Assembly: GCA_958510875.1 (NCBI GenBank)
Contig: OY294070.1
Span: 120,880,703-120,944,702, forward strand
Direction: 5' to 3'
Origin: Endomychus coccineus
Lineage: Eukaryota > Arthropoda > Insecta > Coleoptera > Endomychidae
DNA: 64,000 nt
Under the pieces are notes generated by a model. The model did not search any database. It was not told the DNA's origin and saw only the letters and a program-made list of their open reading frames with translations. Shown here one piece after another: positions 45,065-56,689 of this stretch. The position numbers and the translations under genes are program-made. Numbering within the stretch: position 1 is the first letter of the stretch; each line of letters opens with the position of its first letter.

Positions 45065-47078
45065 TGGCAAAAATGCCAGATACCAGAGCATCAAACGTGA
45101 TCTAAACGAAATACATTATCTTAGAGGAACCAGATACTCTCGGGTAGATGGCGTTAGATGATCTGGACGAGAATGGATTATGATGCCACTAAGATAATGT
45201 GTCCCAGTAGCTTCCTCGTTATGCTGATGAACTCGAGATCTGTAAGGAACTATTAGCTGCAGTGTTACCGGTCGATCTAGAGAAGCCCAACTACATTTGT
45301 GATAAATATGTGTAATTAGTAATTAATGCAACGTCTTTATGGCGACCATTGAGTTGGTGTCATCAAGTACAAGACAAATACTCATGTTTTTTCATAAAAT
45401 GGATAATAATCAAAGTGAAGTAACGATAAAGCTGAAAGAAGTATAATGGATTGGTGTCCACTAAAGTTGATGCAGCAGTACAATCAGATCCAAATATAAG
45501 CGAACAAGCACCAGAAATAGGAATTCGTGGAACGTTTTGGTAGCATTAATCCAACAAAGAGGAATATGAAACTTTTGGAAAAGGCGAAATCTTGGCTCAA
45601 TACCCTGAAAGTAAACTATACTTGGTACAAAAAACAGATACGTGTCGGTTTCATTTGAAATACTCGTTTAGAAGAGTGCCTGGCCATCTTGTCGAAACCC
45701 ATCGAAGGAAGACAAAACTGACAGGTTGTAAGTTTAAGGTAGTTGTATCATATATGCGCTTTTCTCAAGAAAATTTCAAACTTTAGAAAGCTATAATTGA
45801 AACCGTAGGTAGGGAAATTAAAGTGTGCATTGACAGGTTACACTAGTCTGAGCGAGACGTGTCAGTCAGTAACTCACGAGAGATGCGAGGGTGTACATCG
45901 ATTTGGGAATTCTTGACATCGCGAAAGTCTGTTCCATGAATAATAAAAATGCAAAGGAACTGATGATTCCTCGGTGAATAAAATATTACCAATGAAATTC
46001 TCACTGTTGTTTGCCATTTCCATGAGTATCACGAAATTCCATCCGACGTGCATTGTCGGCAGGAAAAATTTCATTACTTTTCTCTCTCTCTATAATAACA
46101 AAGAGAGCTATAGTGAAATTTAGTATTGTCTTTTTCACATGACTGATTTTTTTAGTGCCATCCTGCAAATTTTTTGCAATAATGTCTGATAAGTTTCCTT
46201 CCTTAAAATATTTATAGGTTTAAAATTATTTCAGTCAGTCTAAAATCATCACCTCATGAAAATACCGAAAGGAATGATTAGGAAGCTGTTCTGATAACAA
46301 ATGGGGACTACCATGAAAGTTAGTAGGTACTGCCTTTTCTATAAGAAAATTTTTATTCGTAAAGTTATGTATGTTATAAGTATCACTACTTGTTTATATT
46401 TTATGTAAATGTATTTTTCTAGCTGCTTAATAAATAATTACTAGTGTTTGTATATTCCGAATTCATTTTGTTGTCAAATAAATAAAATTATGTCACAGAA
46501 AGTCATAACATAAATGTGACAAACATTTTTTTTTTTGGATTTTGTAAATTTATTAACCTATGATTAAATATCACGTAAACATCTGATAACATTTTATAAC
46601 ACAAAAAAATTACATAAACATTTAATTTGTATGCAATGTTTAATAAATATAAACCGGTAGATTAAAATAAAATTTTAAACACAGAGTACTACTGAAAATT
46701 CTGCATTTTTGAGTTGTGTGGTAGAGCGACATGTTTTGCTATTAAATGACAATACTCGTTCCAAGACTTTCAATAATATCCAATTATCAAGAGGTTATGT
46801 TTTGAGATATCGTCGACCTGGTAAGTAATTACTCCGACTGTACCGCAACGTTGCCAGATTGTATAGGACGGCTCAAGATTGGTTGACAACAGTACAATCT
46901 TACTCAAAAAAATACAAACTCTAGTTTTACATTATGATGGATCATTTGCAATGACGATTATTTTCTAACACTTCACCTTGAATACAAATGATATTAAAAG
47001 TTTGAGGTGCAGAATTTTTGTAATTCTTTCTTTAATAATCTATTCAAAGTTGTGTAGAAAGTATTTTGGTATACTTAC
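45065..47078. other. intron of host gene 2, no gene supported
   Basis: 45220-45300 resembles the inverse of 43690-43800 (TAGATCGACC, TCGAG and CTGCAG blocks), suggesting a small repeat on both sides of the non-LTR copy. The frame at 45592-45786 has no recognised motif. Confidence 0.35.
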
Positions 47079-47129
47079 TAGCATAATACTTGTCAATGTC
47101 CCAGTCTTGTTTTAGGAAGAATCCAGCAC
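47079..47129 (-). CDS. host gene 2, micro-exon without AT-hook
   Basis: 51 nt, acceptor TTGATTTTTTAG, donor GCTA|GTAAGT (perfect), phase 1-1. Encodes GAGFFLKQDWDIDKYYA. The only exon of the array that ends in A rather than G, so the first codon of the next exon changes with splicing choice. Confidence 0.7.
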
Positions 47130-47235
47130 CTAAAAAATCAAAATACACAAAATTACGATTTATTCAATTCAAATTTGGAAATGGACTTGAGATGTTATTT
47201 TCACAATGCTTACTCAAAAACCTAAAAAGCGATGA

Positions 47236-47676
47236 GGTGATACCACGGTCGTACATACAGGTCTGGCAACTCGAGACGGTTACCTATGTGAGAAGTGACT
47301 TCGCTAAGCGTCAACTGTCGCGTAGTACCAAAAAGGGTGGCGCAGTAGTCGAAGAGTGTTCTCTGACAACTGACAACTGACAACACAACACAAGGAATAC
47401 CTGCGTTTTTAGAAACAAATTACGAAACCGTGTATTGTGCCGAAATGCAAAACGGGGTACAAACGTGTAAAGCAAGAAACTTCTGTTTTTAAAGTGCCGA
47501 AAGATGCGGAAATGCGAAAAAAGTGGCTGCTTGCGATTCCGGAAAGAAATCGTTTTATCACTTCGATCCAAGCGCTAGCTAGTGGCTGAGCGAGGGACTA
47601 CGAGTTTGGCGACGCGTAAGAGACTCATGTCAAACATACGAGTTCCCAGATCTGTATGTACGACCGTGGGTGATAC
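47236..47676 (+). mobile_element. P-element-like mini transposon with half a THAP domain
   Basis: GGTGATAC at 47236-47243 and 47669-47676 is a perfect 8-bp duplication. The element (47244-47668, 425 bp) has terminal repeats CACGGTCGTACATACAG on both ends, extending imperfectly over about 30 bp. The plus-strand frame from 47425 reads KPCIVPKCKTGYKRVKQ, SVFKVPKDAEMRKKWLLAIP, the first half of a THAP zinc-binding domain (C-x4-C...FKVPK...W...AIP); the second Cys/His pair is missing and the frame stops at TGA 47588. P elements carry a THAP domain and make 8-bp duplications. Confidence 0.75.
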
Positions 47677-47997
47677 CGACGTATTGGTGATTTTGAACAT
47701 TGAACTGGTTGAATGATTTTAATTAAGGCTGTATAATTTTTTCTACATAAACCGGTAGTTGTCGAGTTAATAGCGATGATAGACGTTGAATCTAAAGAAC
47801 TCAGAGGATGCTAATAATGTTGTGAATATTCTTGATTCTAATAAAGGTTAATATATTAATTATTATATCTTCATCACTATAATGTGTAAACGTTTGATAA
47901 TGATACTAGGAGTGCCAAAACAGTCCTTTAGTTATCGTCCATCCAGATCAACATATTATGTAACTAAATTTGGCAAAACGGAACCACCAAATAACAT

Positions 47998-48247
47998 ATT
48001 GCTATCAAAGAGTTCTACTAATAGAGGACACAAGTGGGATTCCACGAGCCGCGCTCGTGGCCTTTCTTTCTCTCTCGCACGATTTCCACCACTCCCAGTA
48101 ATTTCGTAAGAGAATTAGAGGCGATATACATCACGCTTCTCGTGGTGTGCGACAAGGACAGACAAATACCCCACGAGCTAGAACCAATGTTATAATAAGG
48201 TATAGGACTTGTCTCCTCTATCTGTAGAACTCTTTGATTGCTATCCT
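47998..48247. mobile_element. fold-back MITE, 250 bp
   Basis: TTGCTATCAAAGAGTTCTAC at the left and its imperfect inverse at 48210-48247 frame a GC-richer centre with CCACGAGC/GCTCGTGG hairpins. No coding region. Confidence 0.6.
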
Positions 48248-48418
48248 GTTCCAGACCCTCAATTCTATTATACAAGTTGCCAAATGCCTCTTCCCTTTTC
48301 TTCTATCACTTGCAGAGAGAAAATATTATATGGTATTTCTGATAAATTAAATATATATAAATATTTTCTAAAAGATAACATTTCCTGTCCACCGCTTGGA
48401 GTAGTAGTAGACAATTAC

Positions 48419-48496
48419 CTTCACTAATAATAGATCTGCCTTGCGGCCTGGTAGTTTGTAAGCCTTGGGGCACGGTAATTTGCAAGGACACAGGAG
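48419..48496 (-). CDS. host gene 2, micro-exon with degenerate AT-hook
   Basis: 78 nt, acceptor ATACCTTTCAG, donor GAAG|GTAATT, phase 1-1. Encodes APVSLQITVPQGLQTTRPQG followed by RSIISEG. The TRPQGRSII part lines up with KRPRGRPRI but lacks the GRP core. Confidence 0.7.
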
Positions 48497-48923
48497 CTGA
48501 AAGGTATCATAAATCTCAATAAGAAATCTGAGTCAAATGGAATTAACACTAAGGTATCTAGAAATTTGTGTCGCTTCTTGCAATGTATTTAGAGGATGAA
48601 AGATGTGAATCGATTTTTTTAAATTAATGTTCTCAATATTGTACTTGTATTAATATAATTACTATACTGAGAATAGTATCATTAGTGAAGCTATATTTTA
48701 TTTATGATGTGTGCCATTCAGCATTAAATAAAAACCTTTCAATACTTCTCTGGAAGATCAAAACATTATGTAATTATAGCAAAACTTTCGAAGTCAAATC
48801 ATTTTCATTTCACAATGACTAAAAAATGAGTACTTTAGAGAAAAATTAGAAAATTTACAGTCTCTGGAAGGGTTTTGGCTAACGAAACCACAAAATTTAT
48901 TTCAAACCAAGTCATGAAATTAC

Positions 48924-48974
48924 CTGATTTTACTCTTGGTCGGCCAGGTCCTCGCTTCTTCAAGAGTTGCGAAC
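48924..48974 (-). CDS. host gene 2, micro-exon with canonical AT-hook
   Basis: 51 nt, acceptor TTTCCGATTTAG, donor TCAG|GTAATT, phase 1-1. Encodes GSQLLKKRGPGRPRVKSG with core RGPGRPR. Confidence 0.9.
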
Positions 48975-48979
48975 CTAAA

Positions 48980-50095
48980 TCGGAAAATTTTGTGTTCTGA
49001 ATATTTATTTGAAAAAAATCTTGAAACTTTGGATATGTAAGTTTGTTATTGCGCTATAAATTTTGAATTTGAATACATATTAGACGGTCCCTTCTTTTGT
49101 TTCTTCTTGTTTTATGTTCAGAATAAATGATTTTTTTTACGGGCGAGAATAAAAAAATCAAAGGATTTTGGATCCCCCTATGCAATTAGGCTTCTCGACC
49201 TAAAGAAGTATCCAGAATCCCGGAAATAACAATGTTTGGCCTAAACAAATTCAAAAATCATATAGCAGGGTATCGCTGTAAAAACAATTGAGCATAAACA
49301 TTTTGAAGATCGGGTAAATCGGTACAATAGATTTGTTTATAAAATGTAGTAGGTGATGGGATTATGGGAGTAGGGTGAGCAAATCTTTGAAAACGGTAGT
49401 CGCGTAATAATATAAAAAGCAATAAATTGTTATTATACATACATTTAGCTGAAATGTATAAACTAAAGGCAACAAATAAAAGAAAACTCAAAATCAACAA
49501 AATCAAAACAAAAGTCTTTTTGTAGGCTTACGTACAATTAAAAAAAAAATCTGGTTCAAAATGTATGTATCAATAATTGGATTCGCATAATTATCAAAAA
49601 TCCAAACAATAAAATAAATTCAATATTTGTTCTGATTTATTGATTCTAAAATCAAAAAAAATACTATTTGTATACCAATAATAGGGCATGCTCCGAAATC
49701 TAACAAATAATACCCAAAAATAAAACATTATACTCTAAAGTACCCACGTATCTACAATTTTCAAATTTCAACTTCCCCACTCACCCTTTTGGATTTATTA
49801 AGATGTTTTTCTTAAATGCTAAAATTAAAAGAAACAATTGTTAAAATTCAATTTAGATACCCATCCAAGAAATAGTACTTGTAAACATTCAAGAATGTAT
49901 ACCTTAAAAATTATTGCTACATCTTGGAGGAAGCAGTAAGAATTTTGTCAAATATTCTAAAATAATGTCGACTTCATATTTGAAGCATTAAAATAATTAA
50001 ACACAGAAATGCGCAACGGTACTTGAATAAAAGACGAGAACGAAAATGAAAATAAATTCAATGCCAAAATTCAACAGTAATTAAGATAAGTTTAC
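48980..50095. other. intron of host gene 2, no gene seen
   Basis: AT-rich; no repeat recognised. Confidence 0.4.
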
Positions 50096-50134
50096 CTGTT
50101 TCGGCTCTATTTCTCTTCATCAAAGGCTTCCAAA
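50096..50134 (-). CDS. host gene 2, micro-exon with lost AT-hook core
   Basis: 39 nt, acceptor CTCATTTTCCAG, donor ACAG|GTAAAC, phase 1-1. Encodes VWKPLMKRNRAETG. The PL-x-KR lead-in of the hook exons is kept but the GRPR core is gone, the shortest exon of the set. Confidence 0.7.
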
Positions 50135-50908
50135 CTGGAAAATGAGATATATGATTTAGTATAATACATTAATGTTCAAAATGGAATTAAAAATACCTAA
50201 CAATTTCGTATTTATATTTCTAAAAATGTAACGTTGATATTATGCTAAAAATTGATAAAATTAATTAAATGATGCGTCATTTAAATATTGGAAAACATGT
50301 ATTAAATGATATGGATATCATACTAGGTTTTGTTGGCCGTGAAAAAACATCAGGCTCAATATGTGGTAATAAACTGAATTTCATCAGCAAGTAGACAGAT
50401 TTAGCTCAATATTCAAAATAGTCATGAAACAAAACAAACTTATTAATTGGGTCAGCAGGATTATACAATGGATCAGCAAAAAAATAATATCCCCAAGCTA
50501 TAATAATTATGTTTGCATATTAAGGAGGTTGATAAAATTTTCTGAAATTTTTACAGACTGTTGAGAATTACAATATAAGAATACGTCTAATTTTTTTGGA
50601 GGGTTTCACAACACCGTTTTTAAAATATATCGAATCAAAAAAAGAACATTTTAACATGAAAGCTTATGAGGACGTGGTTAATCTCCAAATAAAAAAAAAC
50701 GACTAAATAGAAATGCATATTTTTTCAAGTGGAATAACATTATTATAATAATATTCTGTGCAAGTTTGAGCGAGTCCCACTAATTATTTCTATGAAAAAA
50801 TAGTTGAAAATTAGCAATTGAAACTACTTTTTCATTAAAACTTCTTAAATACTCTAATATTTTTATAAGTCATTCTTTGAGGAACTGTTGGTGTTTATTT
50901 TTACATGT
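50135..50908. other. intron of host gene 2, no gene seen
   Basis: AT-rich, nothing recognised. Confidence 0.4.
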
Positions 50909-51127
50909 GTTTATGTCAGAGGCGTAGCGAGGATTGTGCGCGACCGGGGGCAGCTATCATAATGTTATCCTGCTGTTCAGACAGCTGTGCGCCCTAAATT
51001 TTTATCGTGAATTTCTTTTCCGTGAAATTTTTTCCCTACAGATTTTTATAAACCTAGACATTTCCAAATTTGGCGGCCGGGGCACTTGCCCCCTCTCTGC
51101 CTCCCTTACTACGTCACTGGTTCATAT
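50909..51127. mobile_element. small hAT-type MITE
   Basis: CAGAGGCGTAGCGAGG at 50917 and, inverted, CCTTACTACGTCACTG ending at 51119 are imperfect terminal repeats. The flanking 8-mers GTTTATGT and GTTCATAT agree at six positions. The centre is GC-richer (GGCCGGGGCACTTGCCCCC). Tentative. Confidence 0.45.
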
Positions 51128-51801
51128 ATATAACTCCAGCCGGCAATATTTACAGCGTTCCAGACGTTCGCTCTCGCCCTTTGCTTGCTCTTCTTATATT
51201 TCCCCACGCTAACACTACCGAACCTCCTTAAAATCATGGTCAACGGACAAATTAAAATAAGCCATACTATTTCATAGGAAAGCGGAAATTTTTGGTTATG
51301 TCGGGCGAAGCCACAAAAGTAGCGTGAGACGAATTTCATCTGATTGTTTTATATTCACTAGAGCATTTTTTATTTTTTAATGTTTTGTTTTTATTTAATT
51401 TTCTAAATAATAAGATCACTGTAGGTTGGTTAGCCATTATTTAATTATTTATCAATAACTGACAGCAGAAATGAAGTTGCATACATTTGTAGCTATATTA
51501 ATAGTTTATTACCAAAATAAAATGAATTTTAAAGTTCGCCAAAATTTCATTAAATCTGCCTCACGTTTGCCTCTTTATTACTCAAATTGCTGTAAATGTA
51601 TTCAAGTAGCTACAGAAATAACTTTACAGCTGCGTAAAATATGACTTCCGACCGGAACCTAAGAATTATGCTGACTGGTTGAATGATTGCCAAAAATAAA
51701 ATTTAACCTTAATTGCAGAAATTTTATTGAAAATATATATTCAAAATATTACTAAAAAAAGGAAATGTTATGATATAAATAAATAAACATACATAAATTA
51801 C

Positions 51802-51852
51802 CTGGACTGGTTTTATGTTTCTCTCTTTTTCCCTTCCCCAGCACTTCCTGTA
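51802..51852 (-). CDS. host gene 2, micro-exon with degenerate AT-hook
   Basis: 51 nt, acceptor TTCATGTTCCAG, donor CCAG|GTAATT, phase 1-1. Encodes VQEVLGKGKREKHKTSPG. Basic and in register with VQPLIKRKPGRPRIHPG, with GRPR replaced by REKH. Confidence 0.75.
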
Positions 51853-52056
51853 CTGGAACATGAATTTATTTTGTGAAACCTCACATAGTTGAAAGAATTA
51901 TGTATAGATTCATTTATTCGAAAAATATTCACGCTGTATTAAATTTTATTATATTTTATGCATAAATTGAAGGTATAATGAAATTTTGATTTAATGGGTT
52001 AAAAAGACATTAATTGTATTACGTTTCGTTGGAAATGATCATGGAAAAATTACTTT

Positions 52057-53885
52057 TTACAAAATAAATGTTGAAAAAATGAGTTATGGAGGTTATGAAG
52101 CACAAATTTCAAGATATTTGAAAATTCCCTAGGCATTTGAAAGATGACATAATACATAGGAATTTAGGTTTCCATGTTTTTTTTTTTCATATTTCTAGGT
52201 TCATTTATTATTTTCCATCATAATGTTACTGGCCTCTATATTTATTTAATTAATAAATTGGAAGTATAAAAAAGTAAACTTAAATAAAATAACTATTAAG
52301 TTTTTATTTCACTAATTTGATAGATAAATTAACTAGTTTTGCTAGCATCTTAGCTTCTTCAAACAGATATTACAAAGAACTTTGTAATATCTGTTGAATT
52401 TTTCCCCGATTAACAGATTAAATTGCATGAAATAAAGTATATAAATAAGAAAGAAAATCCATGGTAATTAATTTTGTATTTGTTTGATAATCGATGTTGA
52501 AACTATACTAACGTTTTCATGTTAATATTAAAAGTGGTATTTTATATAAAATAAATGTTGGAAAAATGAGTTATGGAGGTTATGAAGCACAAATGTTTTT
52601 TTTTTCATATTTCTAGGTCTAACTATTATCTTCAATCTCGAATGTTACTGGCCTCTATATGTATTTAATTAATAAATTGGAACAATAGAATATTAACAAT
52701 ATAAAAAAATTAATTTAAATAAAATAACTATTAAGCTTGTATTTCACTAATTTAATAAATAAATTAACTAGTTTTGCTAGCATCTTAGCTTCTTCAAACA
52801 AATATGACAAAATATTGTCATTGTTACATCAACAGATGTAACTTTGTAACATCTGTTGAATTTTTCCCCGATTAACAGATTAAATTGCATGAAATAAAGT
52901 ATATAAATAAGAAAGAAAATCCATGGTAATTAATTTTGTATCTGTTTAATGATCGATGTTGAAACTATACTAACGTTGTCATGTTAACATTAAAAGTGAT
53001 ATTTTTTATAAAATAAATGTTGGAAAAATGAGTTATGGAGGTTATGAAGCACAAATGTTTTTTTTTCATATTTCTAGGTCTAACTATTATTTTCAATCAT
53101 AATGTTACTGGCCTCTATATGTATTTAATTAATAAATTGAAACAATAGAATATTAACAATATAAAGAAATTAATTTAAATAAAATAACTATTAAGCTTGT
53201 ATTTCACTAATTTAATAAATAAATTAACTAGTTTTGCTAGCATCTTAGCTTCTTCAAACAGATATGACAAAATACACAGAACTTTGTAATATCTGTTGAA
53301 TTTTTCCCCGATTAACAGATTAAATTGCATGAAATAAAGTAGATAAATAAGAAAAAAATCTATGGTAATTAATTTTGTATCTGTTTGATAATAGATGTTG
53401 AAACTATACTAACGTTTTCATGTTAACATTAAAAGTGGTATTTTTATAAAATAAATGTTGAAAAAATGAGTTATGGAGGTTATGAAGCACACATTTTTTT
53501 TTCCATATATCTAGGTCCAATTATTATTTTCAATCATAATGTTACTGGCCTCTATATATATTTAATTAATAAATTGAAACAATAGAATATTAAGAATATA
53601 AAGAAATTAATTTAAATAAAATAACTAATAAGCTTGTATTTCACTAATTTAATAAATAAATTAACTAGTTTTGCTAGCATCTTAGCTTCTTCAAACATAT
53701 ATTACAAGATACAAAGAACTTTGTAATATCTGTTGAATTTTTCCCCGATTAACAGATTAAATTGCATGAAATAAAGTATATAAATAAGAAAAAAAATCTA
53801 TGGTAATTAATTTTGTATCTGTTTGAAAATCGATGTTGAAACTATAGAAACGTTTTCATGTTAATATTAAAAGTGGTATCAAAAC
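52057..53885. repeat. tandem array, four units of 440-490 bp
   Basis: GAGTTATGGAGGTTATGAAG starts at 52081, 52568, 53030 and 53468. Each unit also has GTTTTGCTAGCATCTTAGC and ATTTTTCCCCGATTAACAG, and a segment like GTTGAAACTATACTAACGTT followed by TTTTCATGTTAA...AAAAGTGGTAT that resembles the PLE end at 15140-15200. A TAATATCTGTTGAA stretch pairs with a nearby inverse (AACAGATATTACAAA). Located in the intron between the exons at 51802 and 53984. Confidence 0.85.
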
Positions 53886-53936
53886 AAAGCAATTGTTCTT
53901 TCATTTAATCATAGATAAATAAGTTTGCAAAATTAC

Positions 53937-53984
53937 CTGTATTCGTGATTGGTGGACCGAGGCTGCATTTTATGGGTAAAGGTG
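53937..53984 (-). CDS. host gene 2, micro-exon with degenerate AT-hook
   Basis: 48 nt, acceptor ACTTTTTTTCAG, donor ACAG|GTAATT, phase 1-1. Encodes APLPIKCSLGPPITNTG. The pattern PL-x-IK...G-x-P-x-I...G matches the hook exons while the Arg residues are lost. Confidence 0.75.
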
Positions 53985-54601
53985 CTGAAAAAAAGTAAAC
54001 TGAATTAACAGGATAGGACAGGATGGGTATGAGGTAGCACTAAAGCAATCGACAAACGTGTTTTAATTTGGATTGTTAAGGTGTCAGAATGATGAAAATT
54101 GGTGGATAAGATTAGCAATATGGATGAAAATGAAATATAGTTTGTACAGATCCCAAACGATTAGACCAAGAGCATCGGAAAACGTTCTTTTCATTTGTAC
54201 AAAAAACTAATTACACATACATGTACAGTTTCAATCTCTAGCTTTCAAAACTAAGAAAATCTAAACAAAGGAAGACATGTCGTGAACGCAGCTCAATCAG
54301 CGATAATTCCCATCTGAAAATTAATAAGTTCACACAGTAGATTCACAATTAACATTAAAAAGCGGCAAAATTATTTCAAATAAACTATTGGCGGCATCAC
54401 ACCAGATGTTATTAAGTGGAAATAATCACAATATTAGAAAACACAATGTTCATGAAAGTACACTTTCATTTAGATGAATATGTGATTAATGATTGTCAGA
54501 TCCCAACCATTGTAGATTATAAGCGAAGCATAGCATAATGAATAGAAAAACGTATGAACTCCCTGGTGGCCTGTGAAAGTAATATATTCATTTACACCTA
54601 C

Positions 54602-54692
54602 CTGGTGGATATTTTCTTGGCCTTCCTCTTCCCTTTTTCGCTGGCGGATTAAGCAAACTATCTTCCAGCACCGAACTTATATGTGATATTGT
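54602..54692 (-). CDS. host gene 2, exon with first AT-hook
   Basis: 91 nt, acceptor AATTATATTTCAG, donor CCAG|GTAGGT; enters in phase 0 and leaves in phase 1, so it is the obligatory adaptor between the zinc-finger exons and the phase-1 array. Encodes TISHISSVLEDSLLNPP and AKKGRGRPRKYPPG, a strong AT-hook with flanking Lys residues. Confidence 0.88.
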
Positions 54693-54844
54693 CTGAAATA
54701 TAATTTGACAGTAAATCAAAAAGAACAATACTTTTCTTATATTAAGAGATGTCACTTGTTTATCACGATATCAGAAATCACAAAAATTGAGTATCGAGCT
54801 GTTATCCACAAATCATCAAAGATCGGCTAGATCTTAAGGTTCAT

Positions 54845-56547
54845 GAAACCGCTAACTAAGCGATAAGGGCCCTGTGGACCTGTCTTCGTACAGTCGGGAG
54901 AACCTGGGGACTCACTCCACGGATGGTACACAACCATAGTGAGACCCATTGTAACATACGCCGCAATCGTGTGGTGGCCAAATCAAAAACATCCCAGCAT
55001 TCACTGAACAGAGTTCAGAGGCTGGCATGCTTAGGAGTAACAAGTGCAATGACGACCACCCCAACGGCTGCGATGGAGAAGCTGTTGGGGTTGGAGCCAC
55101 TGCACCTCGCCGTTCAGGCAGAGGCCATAAGAGGAGCGTATCGCTTCGATCTTATCGGCCAAGGAAAGGCTGACCAAAAAGGCCGAAGCATCCTCCGATT
55201 GCACCTGGACCATTGCGGATGAGATCCATCGACATATACATATGGACTGCGCGTGGCAATGATAAGCGCGGCTAGTGCAGGCGAGGGAGAGGGAAAACGA
55301 AAAGGCCGGCTCGGGACGTAAACATACTAGCTACAGTACGCAGCGGGCGAATAGAAACGCGATAGAGCCGGCCTCTTCGTTTTCCCTCTCTCCCGCCTGA
55401 ACTAACCGCGCTTACCATTGCCACGCGCAGGCCATATGTATATGTCGATGATGAGATCCGACAAGATCAAAGTTCACAGCACTTCCGTGCCTTTCATGAT
55501 TCACACCTTGAATGGGCGGGAGAACGCTGGAGGCAGTCCTCATATGATACCAGGGGATTCTATATGGATTACCGAAGGCATCAAGACGGAAAAAAGTATG
55601 GGTGTGCTGAAATAGTCGAGAAAACGGACCAAGGGGAAAGAATTTCTTTGAACCTAGGGACTTTTGCGACAGAATTCCAAGCAAAAATAGTTGCAATTAC
55701 AACATGTGCTCAAATTATGAGGGAGAGAGCCTATGCGAATAGACAAATCACAATCATAGTGAGCAACCTGACAGTGCTTAAGGCACTGGAGTCTTACACA
55801 ATCACCTCACGATGTGTACTTGATTACGTTAAAGAACTAACGGCACTAGTAATGAACCCCAATAGAGTAACACTATTGTGCGAGTCTGAGGAAACGAAAC
55901 GAGAAGGGACAGAAACAGTCATCGCACTCGCTAAAGCGGGGGCGGAAAAACCACTGATTTGACCAGAGTCAACCTGTGGCATTTCTCATGCCACAGCGAA
56001 ATCTGTAATCCAAAAACGGCTCGAGATAGAGCACCGTGCCTACTGAAGGGAACTGCCCCGTATGTCGCACTCCAAGCGACTGATGGGAGATCTCCAGCAG
56101 CAACGAGTGAAAAATCAGCACAAAAGAAATACGGAATCTTGTTGCATTCCTGACCGGACACGTCCCATGCAACAAACACCTCTGCACGATGGGTCTGGTA
56201 GGGGTTGCGGCGGGGAAGATGAGACACCTATGCATGTGCTGTGTCAGTGCACGGCATACACGATAGGTCGTCGGACATACCTCGGAGACGATAAGACTAC
56301 ACCCGAGGAAATCAGAAGTATCCCCTATATCAGGCTACTGAAATTCATAGAATACACCGGACTGATGAGGAGGTAGCAACATGTGAGGGCACTATAGGAC
56401 TATAATGACCGCGGTGCAGTGGGGCTCCCCTTAGGATGAAGAACCAACCTCACGGAGGAGGGGTTTTAGTCAGTAGGAATCCGGCACACCCGGGAGCACG
56501 GGCACTCGAGGCGTCTATGCAAGATTTTCCCTCCTCTACGCAAAAAA
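54845..56547 (+). pseudogene. non-LTR retrotransposon 3' half (RT end, RNase H, zinc motif, 3' UTR)
   Basis: GC-rich relative to its surroundings. In order: RT-thumb remains (LNRVQRLACLGVTSAM, LEPLHLAVQAEAIRGAYRF); an RNase H-like domain from about 55560 (GTFATEFQAKIVAITTCAQI and on), which keeps the Glu of the family while the first Asp is not clear; a zinc-type end CGGEDETPMHVLCQC (56208-56254); then a 3' UTR with GGTTTTAGTCAGTAGGAATC and an A run at about 56540. Many frameshifts. A MULE-like MITE is inserted at 55228-55449. Same broad family as 3-505 and 4180-4650, R1-like by its tail. Confidence 0.85.
55218..55459. mobile_element. MULE-like MITE with long terminal inverted repeats
   Basis: GATGAGATCC at 55218-55227 and 55450-55459 is a perfect 10-bp target duplication. 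The 222-bp element starts ATCGACATATACATATGG and ends with its exact inverse; the arms match over about 85 bp with few differences, leaving a short loop. Long arms and a 9-10-bp duplication are Mutator-like traits. GC-rich. Confidence 0.75.
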
Positions 56548-56689
56548 GAAGGTTGATTTACATTATCCGACAACGACACCACATGATACTTCTACTACAA
56601 GACACGGAAAACAGTTCACATGCTGGACAGGAATGTTTGAACGTGTCTGTACGCGTCGAACGCTGTATTTTGTGAAGTCAAACGGCAAC

